Shown here piece after piece: positions 1-8,043 of a DNA stretch of 64,000 nt. Numbering within the stretch: the first letter of the stretch is position 1; each line of letters starts with the position of its first letter. Under the pieces are notes generated by a model. It searched no databases, was not told where the DNA came from, and saw only the letters and a program-made list of their open reading frames with translations. This DNA is from Sphingobacteriaceae bacterium (lineage in GTDB: Bacteria; Bacteroidota; Bacteroidia; Sphingobacteriales; Sphingobacteriaceae), in the NCBI GenBank assembly GCA_017745075.1, contig JAGIAD010000005.1, positions 217,160 to 281,159 of the forward strand, given 5' to 3'. The position numbers and the translations under genes were made by a program.

Positions 1-137
1 GGAGGAACGACGAAGCAATCTTCGAAGCGAGCTTGAGTAGCATCAAAATAATAAGCTACAAATGAAAAATCTTTGTTGATAATAAATTACATTATAGATT
101 GCTTCGGCTCGCTCATATCCCGCCTCGCAATGACGAT
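1..137. repeat. REP-like palindromic intergenic repeat
   Basis: The stretch begins with GGAACGACGAAGCAATCT and ends with an inverted relative (AGATTGCTTCGGCTCGCTC, then CCTCGCAATGACGA), so the two ends can fold back on each other. The same words recur near 28790-28823. This is the usual look of dispersed REP-type repeats in Bacteroidota genomes. No gene is visible in 1-243. Confidence 0.6.
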
Positions 138-196
138 GCCTTATAATAAACTGATCGTCAACTATGAATTCTCAAAAATCATGTTATTTTAAACAA

Positions 197-225
197 AAAA
201 ACCGATGCTTGCGGTATCGGTTTTT
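197..225. terminator. Terminator hairpin after dnaJ
   Basis: A perfect 10-bp inverted repeat (AAAAACCGAT at 197-206, ATCGGTTTTT at 216-225) with a 9-nt loop lies just beyond the dnaJ stop. Read on the minus strand it ends in a U run, so it fits an intrinsic terminator for the grpE-dnaJ transcript. It is symmetric and could also act from the left. Confidence 0.75.
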
Positions 226-243
226 CAATTTTTATTCAATTAA

Positions 244-1401
244 TTACTCGAAATATTCTTTCATTCTTTCGAAGAAACTCTTGTCATTTTTACCCGGCTG
301 AGGTTTAAAGTTTGGCGATTCGCGTAACTTTTCCAAAGCACTGCGTTCTTCGCTGCTTAAAGCTTTTGGTGTCCAGATGTTGATATGGATAATCTCATCA
401 CCTCTGTGGTAAGAATTTACTTCTGGTAAACCTTTGCCTTTTAAACGCAATAATTTCCCGCTTTGGGTACCCGGATCAATTTTAATTTTAGCTTTACCAT
501 CAATTGTAGGTACTTCAATGCTCATTCCTAAGGCAGCATCCACAAAGCTTAAATGCAGATCGTAAACAACATTGTTGCCTTCGCGTTTTAAGGTTTCGTG
601 TGGAATCTCTTCAATTAGAATAATCAAATCGCCCGGAATACCCCCATTTGGAGCTGCATTTCCTTTACCGCTCATGCTTAGTTGCATGCCTTCGCTTACA
701 CCGGCAGGGATGTTAATGGTAATGGTTTCTTCGCCACGTACTACACCATCTCCGTGGCATACATTACATTTAGAGGTAATTTGCTGACCGCTTCCGTTAC
801 AGGTAGGGCAAGTAGATGCGGTTTGCATCTGGCCTAAAATGGTATTGGTTACCCTTCGCACCTGGCCGCTACCACCGCAGGTACCACAGGTACTTACCGA
901 TGATTTATCTTTTGCACCAGAACCATCGCAGGTTTTACAAACAATAAGTTTATTAACCTTGATTTTCTTTTCGGCACCGTGGGCAATTTCTTCCAGCGTT
1001 AATTTAACCTTAATACGCAGGTTAGAACCTTTAGCTACACGACGGCCACCACGTTGCTGGCCACCACCGCCACCAAAAAAGCTTTCGAATGGGTTATGAC
1101 CACCAAAAATATCCCCAAAATTACTGAAGATATCATCCATGTTCATACTACCACCATAGCCACCTGAAGCACTGCTGCCTACACCGGCATGACCAAACTG
1201 ATCGTAACGCTGTTTTTTCTCCGGACTACTTAACACTTCATAAGCTTCGGCAGCTTCCTTAAATTTATCTTCAGCAGCCTTATCGCCTGGATTTTTATCT
1301 GGGTGATATTTAATTGCCATCTTGCGATAGGCTTTCTTTATCTCGTCAGTGGATGCGCTTTTGGTTACGCCTAGTACGTCGTAATAATCTCTTTTACTCA
1401 T
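244..1401 (-). CDS. dnaJ: Chaperone protein DnaJ (Hsp40)
   Basis: Co-chaperone that delivers unfolded substrates to DnaK and stimulates its ATPase. The 385-residue protein has the full class I layout. An N-terminal J domain (about residues 1-70) carries the HPD motif in [10 protein letters not shown] Gly/Phe-rich stretch follows (about 75-125). The zinc region has four CxxCxGxG-type motifs ([32 protein letters not shown]), and a C-terminal substrate-binding domain completes it. Length is normal for the family. It lies downstream of grpE on the same strand with a 153-bp gap holding a small inverted repeat, so the two may be co-transcribed. dnaK is not in the window. Confidence 0.97.
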   Translation of the reverse strand: MSKRDYYDVLGVTKSASTDEIKKAYRKMAIKYHPDKNPGDKAAEDKFKEAAEAYEVLSSPEKKQRYDQFGHAGVGSSASGGYGGSMNMDDIFSNFGDIFGGHNPFESFFGGGGGQQRGGRRVAKGSNLRIKVKLTLEEIAHGAEKKIKVNKLIVCKTCDGSGAKDKSSVSTCGTCGGSGQVRRVTNTILGQMQTASTCPTCNGSGQQITSKCNVCHGDGVVRGEETITINIPAGVSEGMQLSMSGKGNAAPNGGIPGDLIILIEEIPHETLKREGNNVVYDLHLSFVDAALGMSIEVPTIDGKAKIKIDPGTQSGKLLRLKGKGLPEVNSYHRGDEIIHINIWTPKALSSEERSALEKLRESPNFKPQPGKNDKSFFERMKEYFE

Positions 1402-1411
1402 TTTCTTTATA

Positions 1412-1448
1412 AACGTTAAAATGTTTGAAGGTTGAAACGTTTAACGTT
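1412..1448. repeat. Inverted repeat between grpE and dnaJ
   Basis: A 9-bp perfect inverted repeat (AACGTTAAA at 1412-1420, TTTAACGTT at 1440-1448) lies just upstream of the dnaJ start. It could form a hairpin in the grpE-dnaJ mRNA. It has no U run and does not match the CIRCE heat-shock operator, so its role is open. Similar AACGTT-rich words occur in other gaps of such genomes. Confidence 0.4.
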
Positions 1449-1554
1449 CATATACCAAACAAACATTCTATTTATTATTTTATCGACTGGAACCAGTTGT
1501 TGAAATTGTAGTTTATAACATCCCAACTTTTAACATTCCAGCTTTTCAATTCTT

Positions 1555-2136
1555 TTAAGCACCAACTACTACTTTAGCGAAGCGGATCACATTATCATTT
1601 AAAGTATAACCTTTTTCAACTTCGTCAATTACTTTTCCTTTAAGCTCTTCAGTAGGAGCAGGGATATTGGTAATGGCCTCGTGGAAATCGGTATTAAAAG
1701 GCTGGTTGATGCTTTCTACATCTTTAAGACCTTTTTGTGCTAAAGTGTTTTTTAACTTATTGCTTACCAATGATATACCTTCTTTAACAGGGGCTACATC
1801 TACAGCTGTTTCCATTGCTTTTAATGCGCGGTCAAAATCATCTAAAACAGGTAAAAGAGATACAATTACGTCTTTACCGGCAGTTTGCAATAATTCTACG
1901 CGCTCTTTTTGGGTGCGGCGTTTATAATTATCAAATTCAGCATATAAACGCAGATATTTATCGTTAAGCTGTTGAACTTCTGCCTGTAATTTTTCTTCAG
2001 CAGATAATTCCGGAGCCTGCTCAGTTTCATTCGCAGTAGCATCAGTATTCTCTGCATTCTCAGCAGTATTTTCTGATGTATTTTCAGTATTCATTATATT
2101 TTCTTCTTTATCGTTATTTTTCTTCTTATTAAACAT
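1555..2136 (-). CDS. grpE: Nucleotide exchange factor GrpE
   Basis: Exchanges ADP for ATP on DnaK in the Hsp70 cycle. The 193-residue protein has an acidic, low-complexity N-terminus rich in Glu, Asn and Thr (about 1-50), as is common in GrpE. A long coiled-coil helix follows, with the conserved core LRLYAEFDNYKRRTQKER, and then the beta domain ending in the typical GYTLNDNVIRFAKVVVG signature. It is immediately upstream of dnaJ on the same strand, the classical partner arrangement. Confidence 0.96.
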   Translation of the reverse strand: MFNKKKNNDKEENIMNTENTSENTAENAENTDATANETEQAPELSAEEKLQAEVQQLNDKYLRLYAEFDNYKRRTQKERVELLQTAGKDVIVSLLPVLDDFDRALKAMETAVDVAPVKEGISLVSNKLKNTLAQKGLKDVESINQPFNTDFHEAITNIPAPTEELKGKVIDEVEKGYTLNDNVIRFAKVVVGA

Positions 2137-2190
2137 AATACTCGGCTGAATTTTTTTTGTGTTAATCTCAACTATTTTGCCATAAACGTA

Positions 2191-2243
2191 AATCAGCCAA
2201 GCTGTCAGATTTATTTGAATTTATCTGAACAGATTGGCTGATT
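2191..2243. repeat. Imperfect hairpin between ftsE-like gene and grpE
   Basis: AATCAGCCAA (2191-2200) pairs with TTGGCTGATT (2234-2243), and inside it TCAGAT (2205-2210) pairs with ATCTGA (2223-2228). The two-step stem could terminate the ftsE-like transcript before grpE. It lacks a good U run, so a repeat origin is equally likely. Confidence 0.4.
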
Positions 2244-2265
2244 AGCTGACGGATGTCAGAATTTT

Positions 2266-2949
2266 TTATACAATTTGGGCATCTTCGTGCACCACTCCGT
2301 TTTCACATTTGATAATTCGTGAAGGGAAAGTGCGGATGATATGGTAATCGTGTGTGGCCATTAAAACTGCAGTTCCGGCCTGGCTGATCTGTTTTAAAAG
2401 CGTTACAATTTCTTCTGAAGTTTCGGGATCTAAGTTACCTGTAGGCTCATCAGCAAGAATAATTTCAGGATCGTTTAGCAAAGCCCTTGCAATTACAATA
2501 CGCTGCTGCTCGCCACCGGAAATTTCGTGAGGCATTTTTTTGATTTTAGAACGTAAACCCACTTTGTCTAAAACATCTTTAATGCGTTCGTTAATTAGTT
2601 TTTCGTCTTTCCAACCTGTGGCTTTTAAAACAAACTCCAGGTTTTTCTCAATGGTGCGGTCGGTAAGTAGTTGAAAATCCTGGAACACTACACCCAATTT
2701 ACGACGTAAAAACGGTACCTGGCTCTCTTTTAAGTTTTTGAGGTCGAAACCTGCTATATTGCCTTCGCCGTTACCAATATGAAGATCGCCATATAATATT
2801 TTAAGCAAACTACTCTTACCCGAACCGGTTTGACCGATCAAGAATATAAATTCGTCTTTTTCGATATGTAAATTTACGTTTGAGAGTACCAGATGTTTTT
2901 GTTGAAAAACATCAACATTGCTTAAGTGAATTACTGAGTTGCCTGCCAT
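2266..2949 (-). CDS. ftsE: FtsE-type ABC transporter ATP-binding protein
   Basis: ATP-binding subunit of the FtsE/FtsX class, which in other bacteria couples ATP hydrolysis at the division site to activation of peptidoglycan hydrolases. The 227-residue protein has Walker A (GQTGSGKSS, about 38-46), a Q-loop (VFQDFQLLTDRT), the ABC signature (ISGGEQQR), Walker B (IILADEPTGNLDP) and the switch His (MATHDYH). This is full length for FtsE. No ftsX lies next to it, so the partner must be elsewhere and a lipoprotein-export (LolD-like) role cannot be excluded. It starts 1 nt after the stop of the upstream small gene and is probably co-translated with it. Confidence 0.75.
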   Translation of the reverse strand: MAGNSVIHLSNVDVFQQKHLVLSNVNLHIEKDEFIFLIGQTGSGKSSLLKILYGDLHIGNGEGNIAGFDLKNLKESQVPFLRRKLGVVFQDFQLLTDRTIEKNLEFVLKATGWKDEKLINERIKDVLDKVGLRSKIKKMPHEISGGEQQRIVIARALLNDPEIILADEPTGNLDPETSEEIVTLLKQISQAGTAVLMATHDYHIIRTFPSRIIKCENGVVHEDAQIV

Positions 2950-2950
2950 A

Positions 2951-3154
2951 TTATATTTCCAATTTTGCTATCTGCCCGAAAGGCAAATCTTTAACCATTT
3001 CCATAATGTAATCCTGTTTGTCGCCGAGCCCCAGTTTTTCCAATGATTTATCGGGCCTGTCTACCCTAAAATAAGCTAAAAGGGTAAACTTGTCGTCTCT
3101 TAATTGTACGTAATCCGGAATTTTGGCTATGCCTTTAACTTTAACGATATACAT
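2951..3154 (-). CDS. Conserved small hypothetical protein upstream of ftsE
   Basis: A 67-residue protein starting MYIVKVKGIAKIPDYVQLRD. An in-frame Met eight codons upstream (3178) is possible, but the family-like sequence begins at MYIVKV. I recall similar small proteins next to FtsE-type ATPases in Bacteroidota but know no function. It has no signal peptide or membrane segment and looks like a small mixed alpha/beta domain. Its stop is 1 nt from the FtsE start, which points to tight co-expression. Confidence 0.7.
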   Translation of the reverse strand: MYIVKVKGIAKIPDYVQLRDDKFTLLAYFRVDRPDKSLEKLGLGDKQDYIMEMVKDLPFGQIAKLEI

Positions 3155-3217
3155 TGTGCTCAAAAATAGCATTTCCAAATGATAAGCGAAAGGAAGAAAT
3201 CCTTTATCTCAACAGTA

Positions 3218-4237
3218 TCATGAATTCAACCCGTTTAAAAATTCAATCGTATTTACATTATCGGCATAATCCCAAAGTTTAGGATGCTGGCTTTGGCCAA
3301 AATCAAAGCTGGCCATATTTACAGGCGATTTGGTGACTATGCATTGAATATCAGCTGTTTTAGCTTTCAGTTTATTTTCTACATCCTGCAGGTTTTCGTA
3401 TTCCTCATAATAAAGTACCGCCAGCGGTGAAGCTAAACTTTCATCTTCTTTTAATAACAAAAAGCCGTTGTCGAAATGTTTGGCCGCATTAACCAGGTAA
3501 ATAGATTTATTGTAATCGTAATTGTTCTGGTATTTAAAGTGGTTAATAATCTGGTGATGACTTTCTATACCCTCATACAAATGAGCTACATCATAACCCT
3601 TTGGGAAGTAGATTTTAGAAACATTCCGGCAACCCAATCCAAAATAGTCAAAAATATCCGCCCCCAGGTTCTGGATATCTTCCTTGCTTTCTGTTCCATC
3701 CAAAACGGCAACACTGTTTCTGTTTTTGCGGATGATATTGGGTACTTTACTAAAATAATAATCGAAATACCGCGATGAATTATTACTTCCCGTTGCAATA
3801 ACAGCGTCGAAGTCTTTTAAACGATCTACATATTCGATTTTATCTGCAAAAGCGGATTCGATATTGATCAATTCGGCAAGGACAGTTTTAATCAATTTAT
3901 CATCTGATGAAGAAAGCTTGATTAAGGCAATATTTCCCGTCGCCAAAACGCACAAAATATCATGTAAACCCACCAAAGGAATGTTTCCTGCGAGGATTAA
4001 ACCAACCTTTTTAGGCGATGTGCTGAGCTGTACCGATTGAAACCAAAGGGCTAAATCGGCCTCATTTAGCATGGCTGAAAAAGATAAAACAGATTTTTTT
4101 ATATTTTCCTGAGTGAACCATGCATTGGCACTTTCGGCACTATAAAGTGTATTTCCTAGTATGTCAGTAGGGTTTGTAAGCTTTTTGCCGAGTTCGACAA
4201 ATGCGATTATTGCTTTTTCTTGAGTTAATGCTGACAT
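3218..4237 (-). CDS. Acyl-CoA reductase, LuxC family
   Basis: A 339-residue protein resembling the LuxC-type acyl-CoA/fatty-acyl reductases of the aldehyde dehydrogenase superfamily. Visible features are a Rossmann-like segment (KVGLILAGNIPLVGLHDILCVLATGN), an AVIATGSNNSSRYFDYYFSKVPNIIRKNRNSVAVLDG block, and a candidate catalytic Cys in DYFGLGCRNVSKIYFPKGYD. The expected reaction is NAD(P)H-dependent reduction of an acyl thioester to an aldehyde. The substrate is unknown. It is divergent from a 2x[4Fe-4S] ferredoxin; I recall this pairing from other Bacteroidota. The reaction is inferred from the family. Confidence 0.75.
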   Translation of the reverse strand: MSALTQEKAIIAFVELGKKLTNPTDILGNTLYSAESANAWFTQENIKKSVLSFSAMLNEADLALWFQSVQLSTSPKKVGLILAGNIPLVGLHDILCVLATGNIALIKLSSSDDKLIKTVLAELINIESAFADKIEYVDRLKDFDAVIATGSNNSSRYFDYYFSKVPNIIRKNRNSVAVLDGTESKEDIQNLGADIFDYFGLGCRNVSKIYFPKGYDVAHLYEGIESHHQIINHFKYQNNYDYNKSIYLVNAAKHFDNGFLLLKEDESLASPLAVLYYEEYENLQDVENKLKAKTADIQCIVTKSPVNMASFDFGQSQHPKLWDYADNVNTIEFLNGLNS

Positions 4238-4267
4238 ATTTAGAACTATTATTAATTGATTATATCT

Positions 4268-4275
4268 TATATTTG
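4268..4275 (+). promoter_or_regulatory. Candidate -7 box for the ferredoxin gene
   Basis: TATATTTG matches the Bacteroidota -7 consensus TAnnTTTG exactly and lies about 40 nt before the ferredoxin ATG, in the divergent intergenic region. No clean TTG is present at the expected -33 spacing, so this is a moderate call. Confidence 0.5.
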
Positions 4276-4315
4276 CAGCGCAAAGGTAAACTAAGCAAAA
4301 GAATTAGACGAAAAC

Positions 4316-4666
4316 ATGGCAATTAAAATAACAGATGAGTGTATAAATTGTGGGGCATGTGAACCAGAATGTCCAAATAATGCAATTTACGATGCCGGAA
4401 CTGCATGGCGTTTTTCTGATGGTACCAATTTAAATGGTATCATTGATTTTGGTAATCAACAAATCGAAGCTGATGCCCCTCAGGAAGCGGTTTCAGATGA
4501 GGTATATTATATCGTATCGGATAAGTGTACTGAGTGTAAAGGTTTTCATGATGAGCCTCAGTGTGCGGCAGTATGCCCGGTTGATTGCTGTGTAGACGAC
4601 GAGGATATCCGCGAAACAGAAGAAGAATTATTGGCTAAGAAAGCCTGGTTACACCAGGAAGGATAA
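4316..4666 (+). CDS. 2x[4Fe-4S] ferredoxin
   Basis: A 116-residue soluble electron carrier. The first cluster motif is CINCGACEPECP near the N-terminus (about 10-21). The second is CTECKGFHDEPQCAAVCPVDCC (about 74-95), with the longer Cys spacing of Alvin-type ferredoxins, followed by an acidic C-terminal helix. These motifs predict two low-potential [4Fe-4S] clusters. It is divergent from the LuxC-type reductase, whose chemistry might draw on a redox partner, but a direct link is inference. A hairpin terminator follows at 4691-4716. Confidence 0.9.
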   Translation: MAIKITDECINCGACEPECPNNAIYDAGTAWRFSDGTNLNGIIDFGNQQIEADAPQEAVSDEVYYIVSDKCTECKGFHDEPQCAAVCPVDCCVDDEDIRETEEELLAKKAWLHQEG

Positions 4667-4690
4667 GCATTATAAAATATTTAAATGATT

Positions 4691-4716
4691 AAAGGCGCTG
4701 TTTGGTGCCTTTTTTA
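4691..4716. terminator. Shared terminator between convergent genes
   Basis: AAAGGCGC pairs with GGTGCCTTT (one G-U pair) and a T run follows. The hairpin sits between the ends of the ferredoxin gene (plus) and the kinase-like gene (minus), and its A-rich left side could also serve the minus strand. Confidence 0.7.
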
Positions 4717-4718
4717 GT

Positions 4719-5261
4719 TTATAGCCGATCCATAATTTTTTTCAGTCTTTCTTCTACAGTAAAATTACCTCTAATCTGTAAAATTTCTTTGTTTAAACCT
4801 TTCATCCAGTCTTCGTGTACTTTTAATGATCGGCCTGTAAAGCCAGATTCGATAGAATCAGTATCATATTGAGCTGCCCATTCGATAAAATCATGGTATT
4901 TCTTTATTCGTTCAGGATCATTATAAATTATTGATCCATAACGTTCAAATTCCCTGTTTTTTAGCCTGCTTAATCTTATTTCCGGTGGGAGCCAAAGAAA
5001 CACAATCAGGTCAAAATCTGGAAAAACACCATTGCCCCAGCTCACGCTTGAGCCACCAAAAATCCAACGGTCATTTTCAGTTAATACCGTTTTTATCATC
5101 TGGTTTCTTTCACTAGGATTTCTTTTTGTTGTAAATGGAGGATCGGTGGGCATCCAGAAATATTGATCGCTGTCAAAGTAGGGAATATTTAATTTTGTTG
5201 CCAAAGCTTTGCCCAATGTAGTTACACCTGAACCAGAAGCTCCGAAGATGTGAATTTTCAT
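4719..5261 (-). CDS. AAA/kinase-like P-loop ATPase (FlaR/adenylate kinase-like)
   Basis: A 180-residue P-loop protein of the small-kinase type often annotated as 'topology modulation protein' or shikimate kinase-like. The N-terminus has a P-loop, GASGSGVTTLG (residues 7-17), in which the canonical Walker A Lys is Val. A DSDQYFW motif (about 31-37) matches the substrate loop of this group, and DLIVFLWLPPEIRLSRLKNREFERYG resembles a Walker B strand plus lid region. The phosphoryl acceptor is unknown. Related proteins, as I recall them, also vary at the Lys position, so this may be a family trait rather than decay. Confidence 0.6.
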   Translation of the reverse strand: MKIHIFGASGSGVTTLGKALATKLNIPYFDSDQYFWMPTDPPFTTKRNPSERNQMIKTVLTENDRWIFGGSSVSWGNGVFPDFDLIVFLWLPPEIRLSRLKNREFERYGSIIYNDPERIKKYHDFIEWAAQYDTDSIESGFTGRSLKVHEDWMKGLNKEILQIRGNFTVEERLKKIMDRL

Positions 5262-5284
5262 TTAGGATGAACTCAAGTTTTAAC

Positions 5285-5734
5285 TCAAACTTCGTATTTA
5301 TTAGGAATAATCAAAACCGGACAAGCCGATTTCCGGGCTACGTGTTCGGCTACACTGCCCATTAAAAAGTGGTATAATCCCGTGCGACCATAGGTACCAA
5401 TTACAATCAGGTCAGATCCCCATTCATCTGATTGCTGGATAATGCCATGTGCTGCGGTATCTACAACACTCAGGTAAGTAGTTTTGATCCCTTTACCGTA
5501 TTTTCCTTCCATTTCTTTAAGTAAAATATGGCTGTTCTCTTCGCTGTTGTCGTAGGTTTCTAAAAACACCGGCGCCAGTGTCAAGTCGGGGTTTACATTG
5601 GCGGGTATGGGTTCGATAATGTTAACCAATGCTACTTCTGCTCCAAATTTTTCTGCCATGTCGTAACCGGCTTTTGCCGCCTTTTCGGAGCAGGTACTGT
5701 TATCAACGGCAATTAATATTTTTTTAAAGTTCAT
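5285..5734 (-). CDS. Universal stress protein (UspA family)
   Basis: A 149-residue single-domain Usp. The chosen start is MNFKKILIAVDNSTCSE at 5734. The longer reading to 5902 would add 56 residues without family character and would run into the divergent NlpC gene. The ATP-binding signature GTYGRTGLYHFLMGSVAEHV and the terminal CPVLII strand are present, so it should bind ATP like MJ0577-type members. It is probably a cytosolic stress-response protein. Its exact role is not deducible. Confidence 0.88.
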   Translation of the reverse strand: MNFKKILIAVDNSTCSEKAAKAGYDMAEKFGAEVALVNIIEPIPANVNPDLTLAPVFLETYDNSEENSHILLKEMEGKYGKGIKTTYLSVVDTAAHGIIQQSDEWGSDLIVIGTYGRTGLYHFLMGSVAEHVARKSACPVLIIPNKYEV

Positions 5735-5844
5735 GGCATGTGTATTTAAACGGTTATCATCATAAAAATAACAAATTTGCAGGTAAAATGTTAGGCAATG
5801 GATGTATTTTATTAGTTTTACAATAGTTTCAACGAGCAGGTTAA

Positions 5845-6630
5845 ATGGAAAATCAATACGGTATTTGCAGGGTTGCGGTAGCGCCTTTAAGAGCAGATGC
5901 ATCAGATAAAGCAGAAATTGTTTCGCAACTTTTATTTGGCGATCATGTAGAAATTATTCAAAAAGAAGAGCGTTGGTGGCTGATCCAGAATGGCTATGAT
6001 GGCTATGAAGGCTGGATGGATTTCAGGCAGCTGGCGCCAATCAGCCAGGATCAGTTTGCAGAAATGCACGATTGTAAATTACTGGCCCCCTTAAGTTTCA
6101 ATAATGTGTTAACGGCGGCTGATGGAAGCGCCTATCATTTAAGCCCGGCAAGTAACATTCCGTTTTTAAAAGATGGATATTGTTACGCCGGAGAAGAAAA
6201 ATTCAAGCTTAATTTTGAAGTGTATGATAATCGTGCGATCAATTTTAAAGATCAGGTAACCGGTACCGCAAAATTTTTCCGGAATATCCCATATCTATGG
6301 GGCGGAAGGCATTTATTTGGTTTAGATTGCTCAGGCTTTACCCAAACGGTATTTAAAATGTTGGGTATTCAACTAAACCGCGATGCCTCTCAACAGGCCG
6401 AACAGGGCGAACTGGTGGGCTTTTTAGCCGAATGCAGGGCAGGCGATTTGGCTTTTTTTGATAATGAGGAAGGCAGGATCACACATGTAGGCATTATGTT
6501 GAGCCCTAATGAAATTATCCATTCTTCAGCAAAAGTAAAAATAGATCCGATTGATGACCAGGGTATTTTTAACAAAGAACTAGGCAAATACTCGCATAAA
6601 TTAAGAATTATAAAGCGTTTTGTAGATTGA
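5845..6630 (+). CDS. NlpC/P60 peptidoglycan hydrolase with SH3-like N-terminus
   Basis: A 261-residue cysteine peptidase predicted to cleave gamma-D-Glu-diaminoacid bonds in cell-wall peptides. An N-terminal bacterial SH3-like region (about 1-110, e.g. GICRVAVAPLRADASDKAEIV) precedes the NlpC/P60 domain. The catalytic Cys162 is in FGLDCSGF, His214 in THVGIM and the third polar residue His226 in IIHSSAKV. The layout resembles YkfC-type gamma-D-Glu-L-diamino acid endopeptidases. No clear signal peptide is visible, so it may act in the cytoplasm on recycled muropeptides (inference). Confidence 0.88.
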   Translation: MENQYGICRVAVAPLRADASDKAEIVSQLLFGDHVEIIQKEERWWLIQNGYDGYEGWMDFRQLAPISQDQFAEMHDCKLLAPLSFNNVLTAADGSAYHLSPASNIPFLKDGYCYAGEEKFKLNFEVYDNRAINFKDQVTGTAKFFRNIPYLWGGRHLFGLDCSGFTQTVFKMLGIQLNRDASQQAEQGELVGFLAECRAGDLAFFDNEEGRITHVGIMLSPNEIIHSSAKVKIDPIDDQGIFNKELGKYSHKLRIIKRFVD

Positions 6631-6641
6631 TAACCTAACCA

Positions 6642-7064
6642 ATGAAGGAACGCTTCCAGGATCAAAACTTTAGATTAAGTCATTTTCAAACCAATGTCTG
6701 GATCATTTGTCCTACTTGTTTGAAAAAAGCAACAGCTCAAGTAGATTATGTGGAAAAGTATGCAAAGTTAAGTTGTTTGCATTGCGGCTATAATAAAGAG
6801 ACATCTATATGTGATTTATATATGGCCGCTAATGGTTATTTTGGGGCAGAACTATGGCTAAAGGTACCATTTAAAGATGAAGTATTTTGGGCCTTTAATT
6901 TTGAACATTTACTTTACCTGGAAAGTTATATTTCTGCTAATCTTCGTGAGCATAAAGACCGGTCACATTATACGCTTTTAGAAAAGCTTCCGAAATTTTA
7001 TCATTTAGCAAAAAACAGGGAGGCTCTTTTAAAGTTAATAGAAAAGCTGAAAAACAAAAACTAA
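6642..7064 (+). CDS. Hypothetical protein with zinc-ribbon-like CxxC pair
   Basis: A 140-residue protein of unknown function. Near the N-terminus two CxxC pairs (CPTC and CLHC, about 22 residues apart) form a probable zinc ribbon. The rest is helical with aromatic residues and a basic C-terminus. It starts 12 nt after the NlpC/P60 gene and is probably co-transcribed. Its last four bases overlap the end of the convergent WD40 gene. Such proteins are sometimes mislabelled after PriA because of the zinc pairs, but there is no helicase domain. Confidence 0.7.
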   Translation: MKERFQDQNFRLSHFQTNVWIICPTCLKKATAQVDYVEKYAKLSCLHCGYNKETSICDLYMAANGYFGAELWLKVPFKDEVFWAFNFEHLLYLESYISANLREHKDRSHYTLLEKLPKFYHLAKNREALLKLIEKLKNKN

Positions 7065-7960
7065 CTTTCCATCTCCCATACCATCACCTGTTTATCATCG
7101 CCGGTTGAGATCAGGTATTTACCATCATTGCTCCAAACAATTTTATTGATCGAATGGGTATGGCCAATACCGGTTTTTTCGAGACTTAAAATTTTGTATA
7201 ATTTAAATTTTTCAGCATCCCACAGTTTGATGCTTTTATCCTGGCTGCAGGTTGCAAAATACGGCAGAGTAGGGTGAAATGCAATGTCGTAAACGGTAAA
7301 CATATGCGCCGGTATATTTTGCAGTAATTCATAACCTGGCAGGCTCCAGATTTTTAGCTGCGCATCGCGGCTTCCTGAAATTAAATATCTGCTTTCTGGA
7401 TGGTAGGCCAAAGCAGTAACCGGAAGCTTGTGCCCTTCGAGGTTTTGTTTCAGGCTGTAATCTCCTAGGTTATAAATTTTAATCAGGTGATCTTTGCAGC
7501 CAAATGCAATTTCGGTTTCATCAGGAGACAAGGCAATGGTACGAACGGTATTATAAGCTACCTGAAAGCGGTAAATCTCTTTAAAATCGGTTAGCGACCA
7601 AACCGCAACTGTTCCGTCTTCGCCTGTGGTAATGAGTTCGTTTTTAGATTGTATAGTTTTAATGTTGAAAATTGGCTTCAGGTGTGCGTTAATGCGTGTA
7701 ATTACTTCCTGTTTCTTTAAATCGTACACACTAAAGGCACCACTTCTTTCGCCCACATACAGCAGGTGGTTGTAATAATGCAGGCAATAAACAGAGCTTT
7801 GTACCGGCATTTTAACTTTAACAAAAGTCATTTCAGCTAAGGACCATTCTACAATACCTTTATCGTTACCCGCACTAAAAAATAATTCATCCTGATCAGA
7901 ATGGGCAAGGGCGTAAACAGGGTTCTGGTGGCCGGGAAGTGTTTTAATGTGTTTGAGCAT
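7061..7960 (-). CDS. WD40 repeat protein
   Basis: A 299-residue protein made of about seven WD40 blades from end to end, for example GHQNPVYALAHS near the N-terminus, GHKLPVTALAYHPESRYLISGSRDAQLKIW and FATCSQDKSIKLWDAEKF. It should form a single beta-propeller acting as a scaffold. There is no signal peptide or extra catalytic domain. It lies downstream of hisIE on the same strand, separated by 83 bp of low-complexity repeats, and may be read through from the his operon. Its function is unknown. Confidence 0.85.
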   Translation of the reverse strand: MLKHIKTLPGHQNPVYALAHSDQDELFFSAGNDKGIVEWSLAEMTFVKVKMPVQSSVYCLHYYNHLLYVGERSGAFSVYDLKKQEVITRINAHLKPIFNIKTIQSKNELITTGEDGTVAVWSLTDFKEIYRFQVAYNTVRTIALSPDETEIAFGCKDHLIKIYNLGDYSLKQNLEGHKLPVTALAYHPESRYLISGSRDAQLKIWSLPGYELLQNIPAHMFTVYDIAFHPTLPYFATCSQDKSIKLWDAEKFKLYKILSLEKTGIGHTHSINKIVWSNDGKYLISTGDDKQVMVWEMES

Positions 7961-7964
7961 TTCT

Positions 7965-8043
7965 GGAGGTTTAGGGTCTGAGGCTTAGGGTTTAGGGTTT
8001 AGGCATCTAATACCTTACACCCTCTACCTTTCTACCTTCTACC
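7965..8043. repeat. Low-complexity intergenic repeat (TTAGGG / CTACCTT type)
   Basis: The gap between hisIE and the WD40 gene holds several GGTTTAGGG-type units followed by CTACCTTTCTACCTTCTACCTT. The same word class recurs at 13786-13815, 32405-32440 and 55186-55235. It appears to be a dispersed low-complexity repeat class rather than a regulatory site. Confidence 0.55.

Noticed and set aside
5735..5902. N-terminal extension of the universal stress protein
   Set aside because: The family starts at MNFKKILIAVD. The extra 56 residues lack family character and overlap the divergent gene's start.
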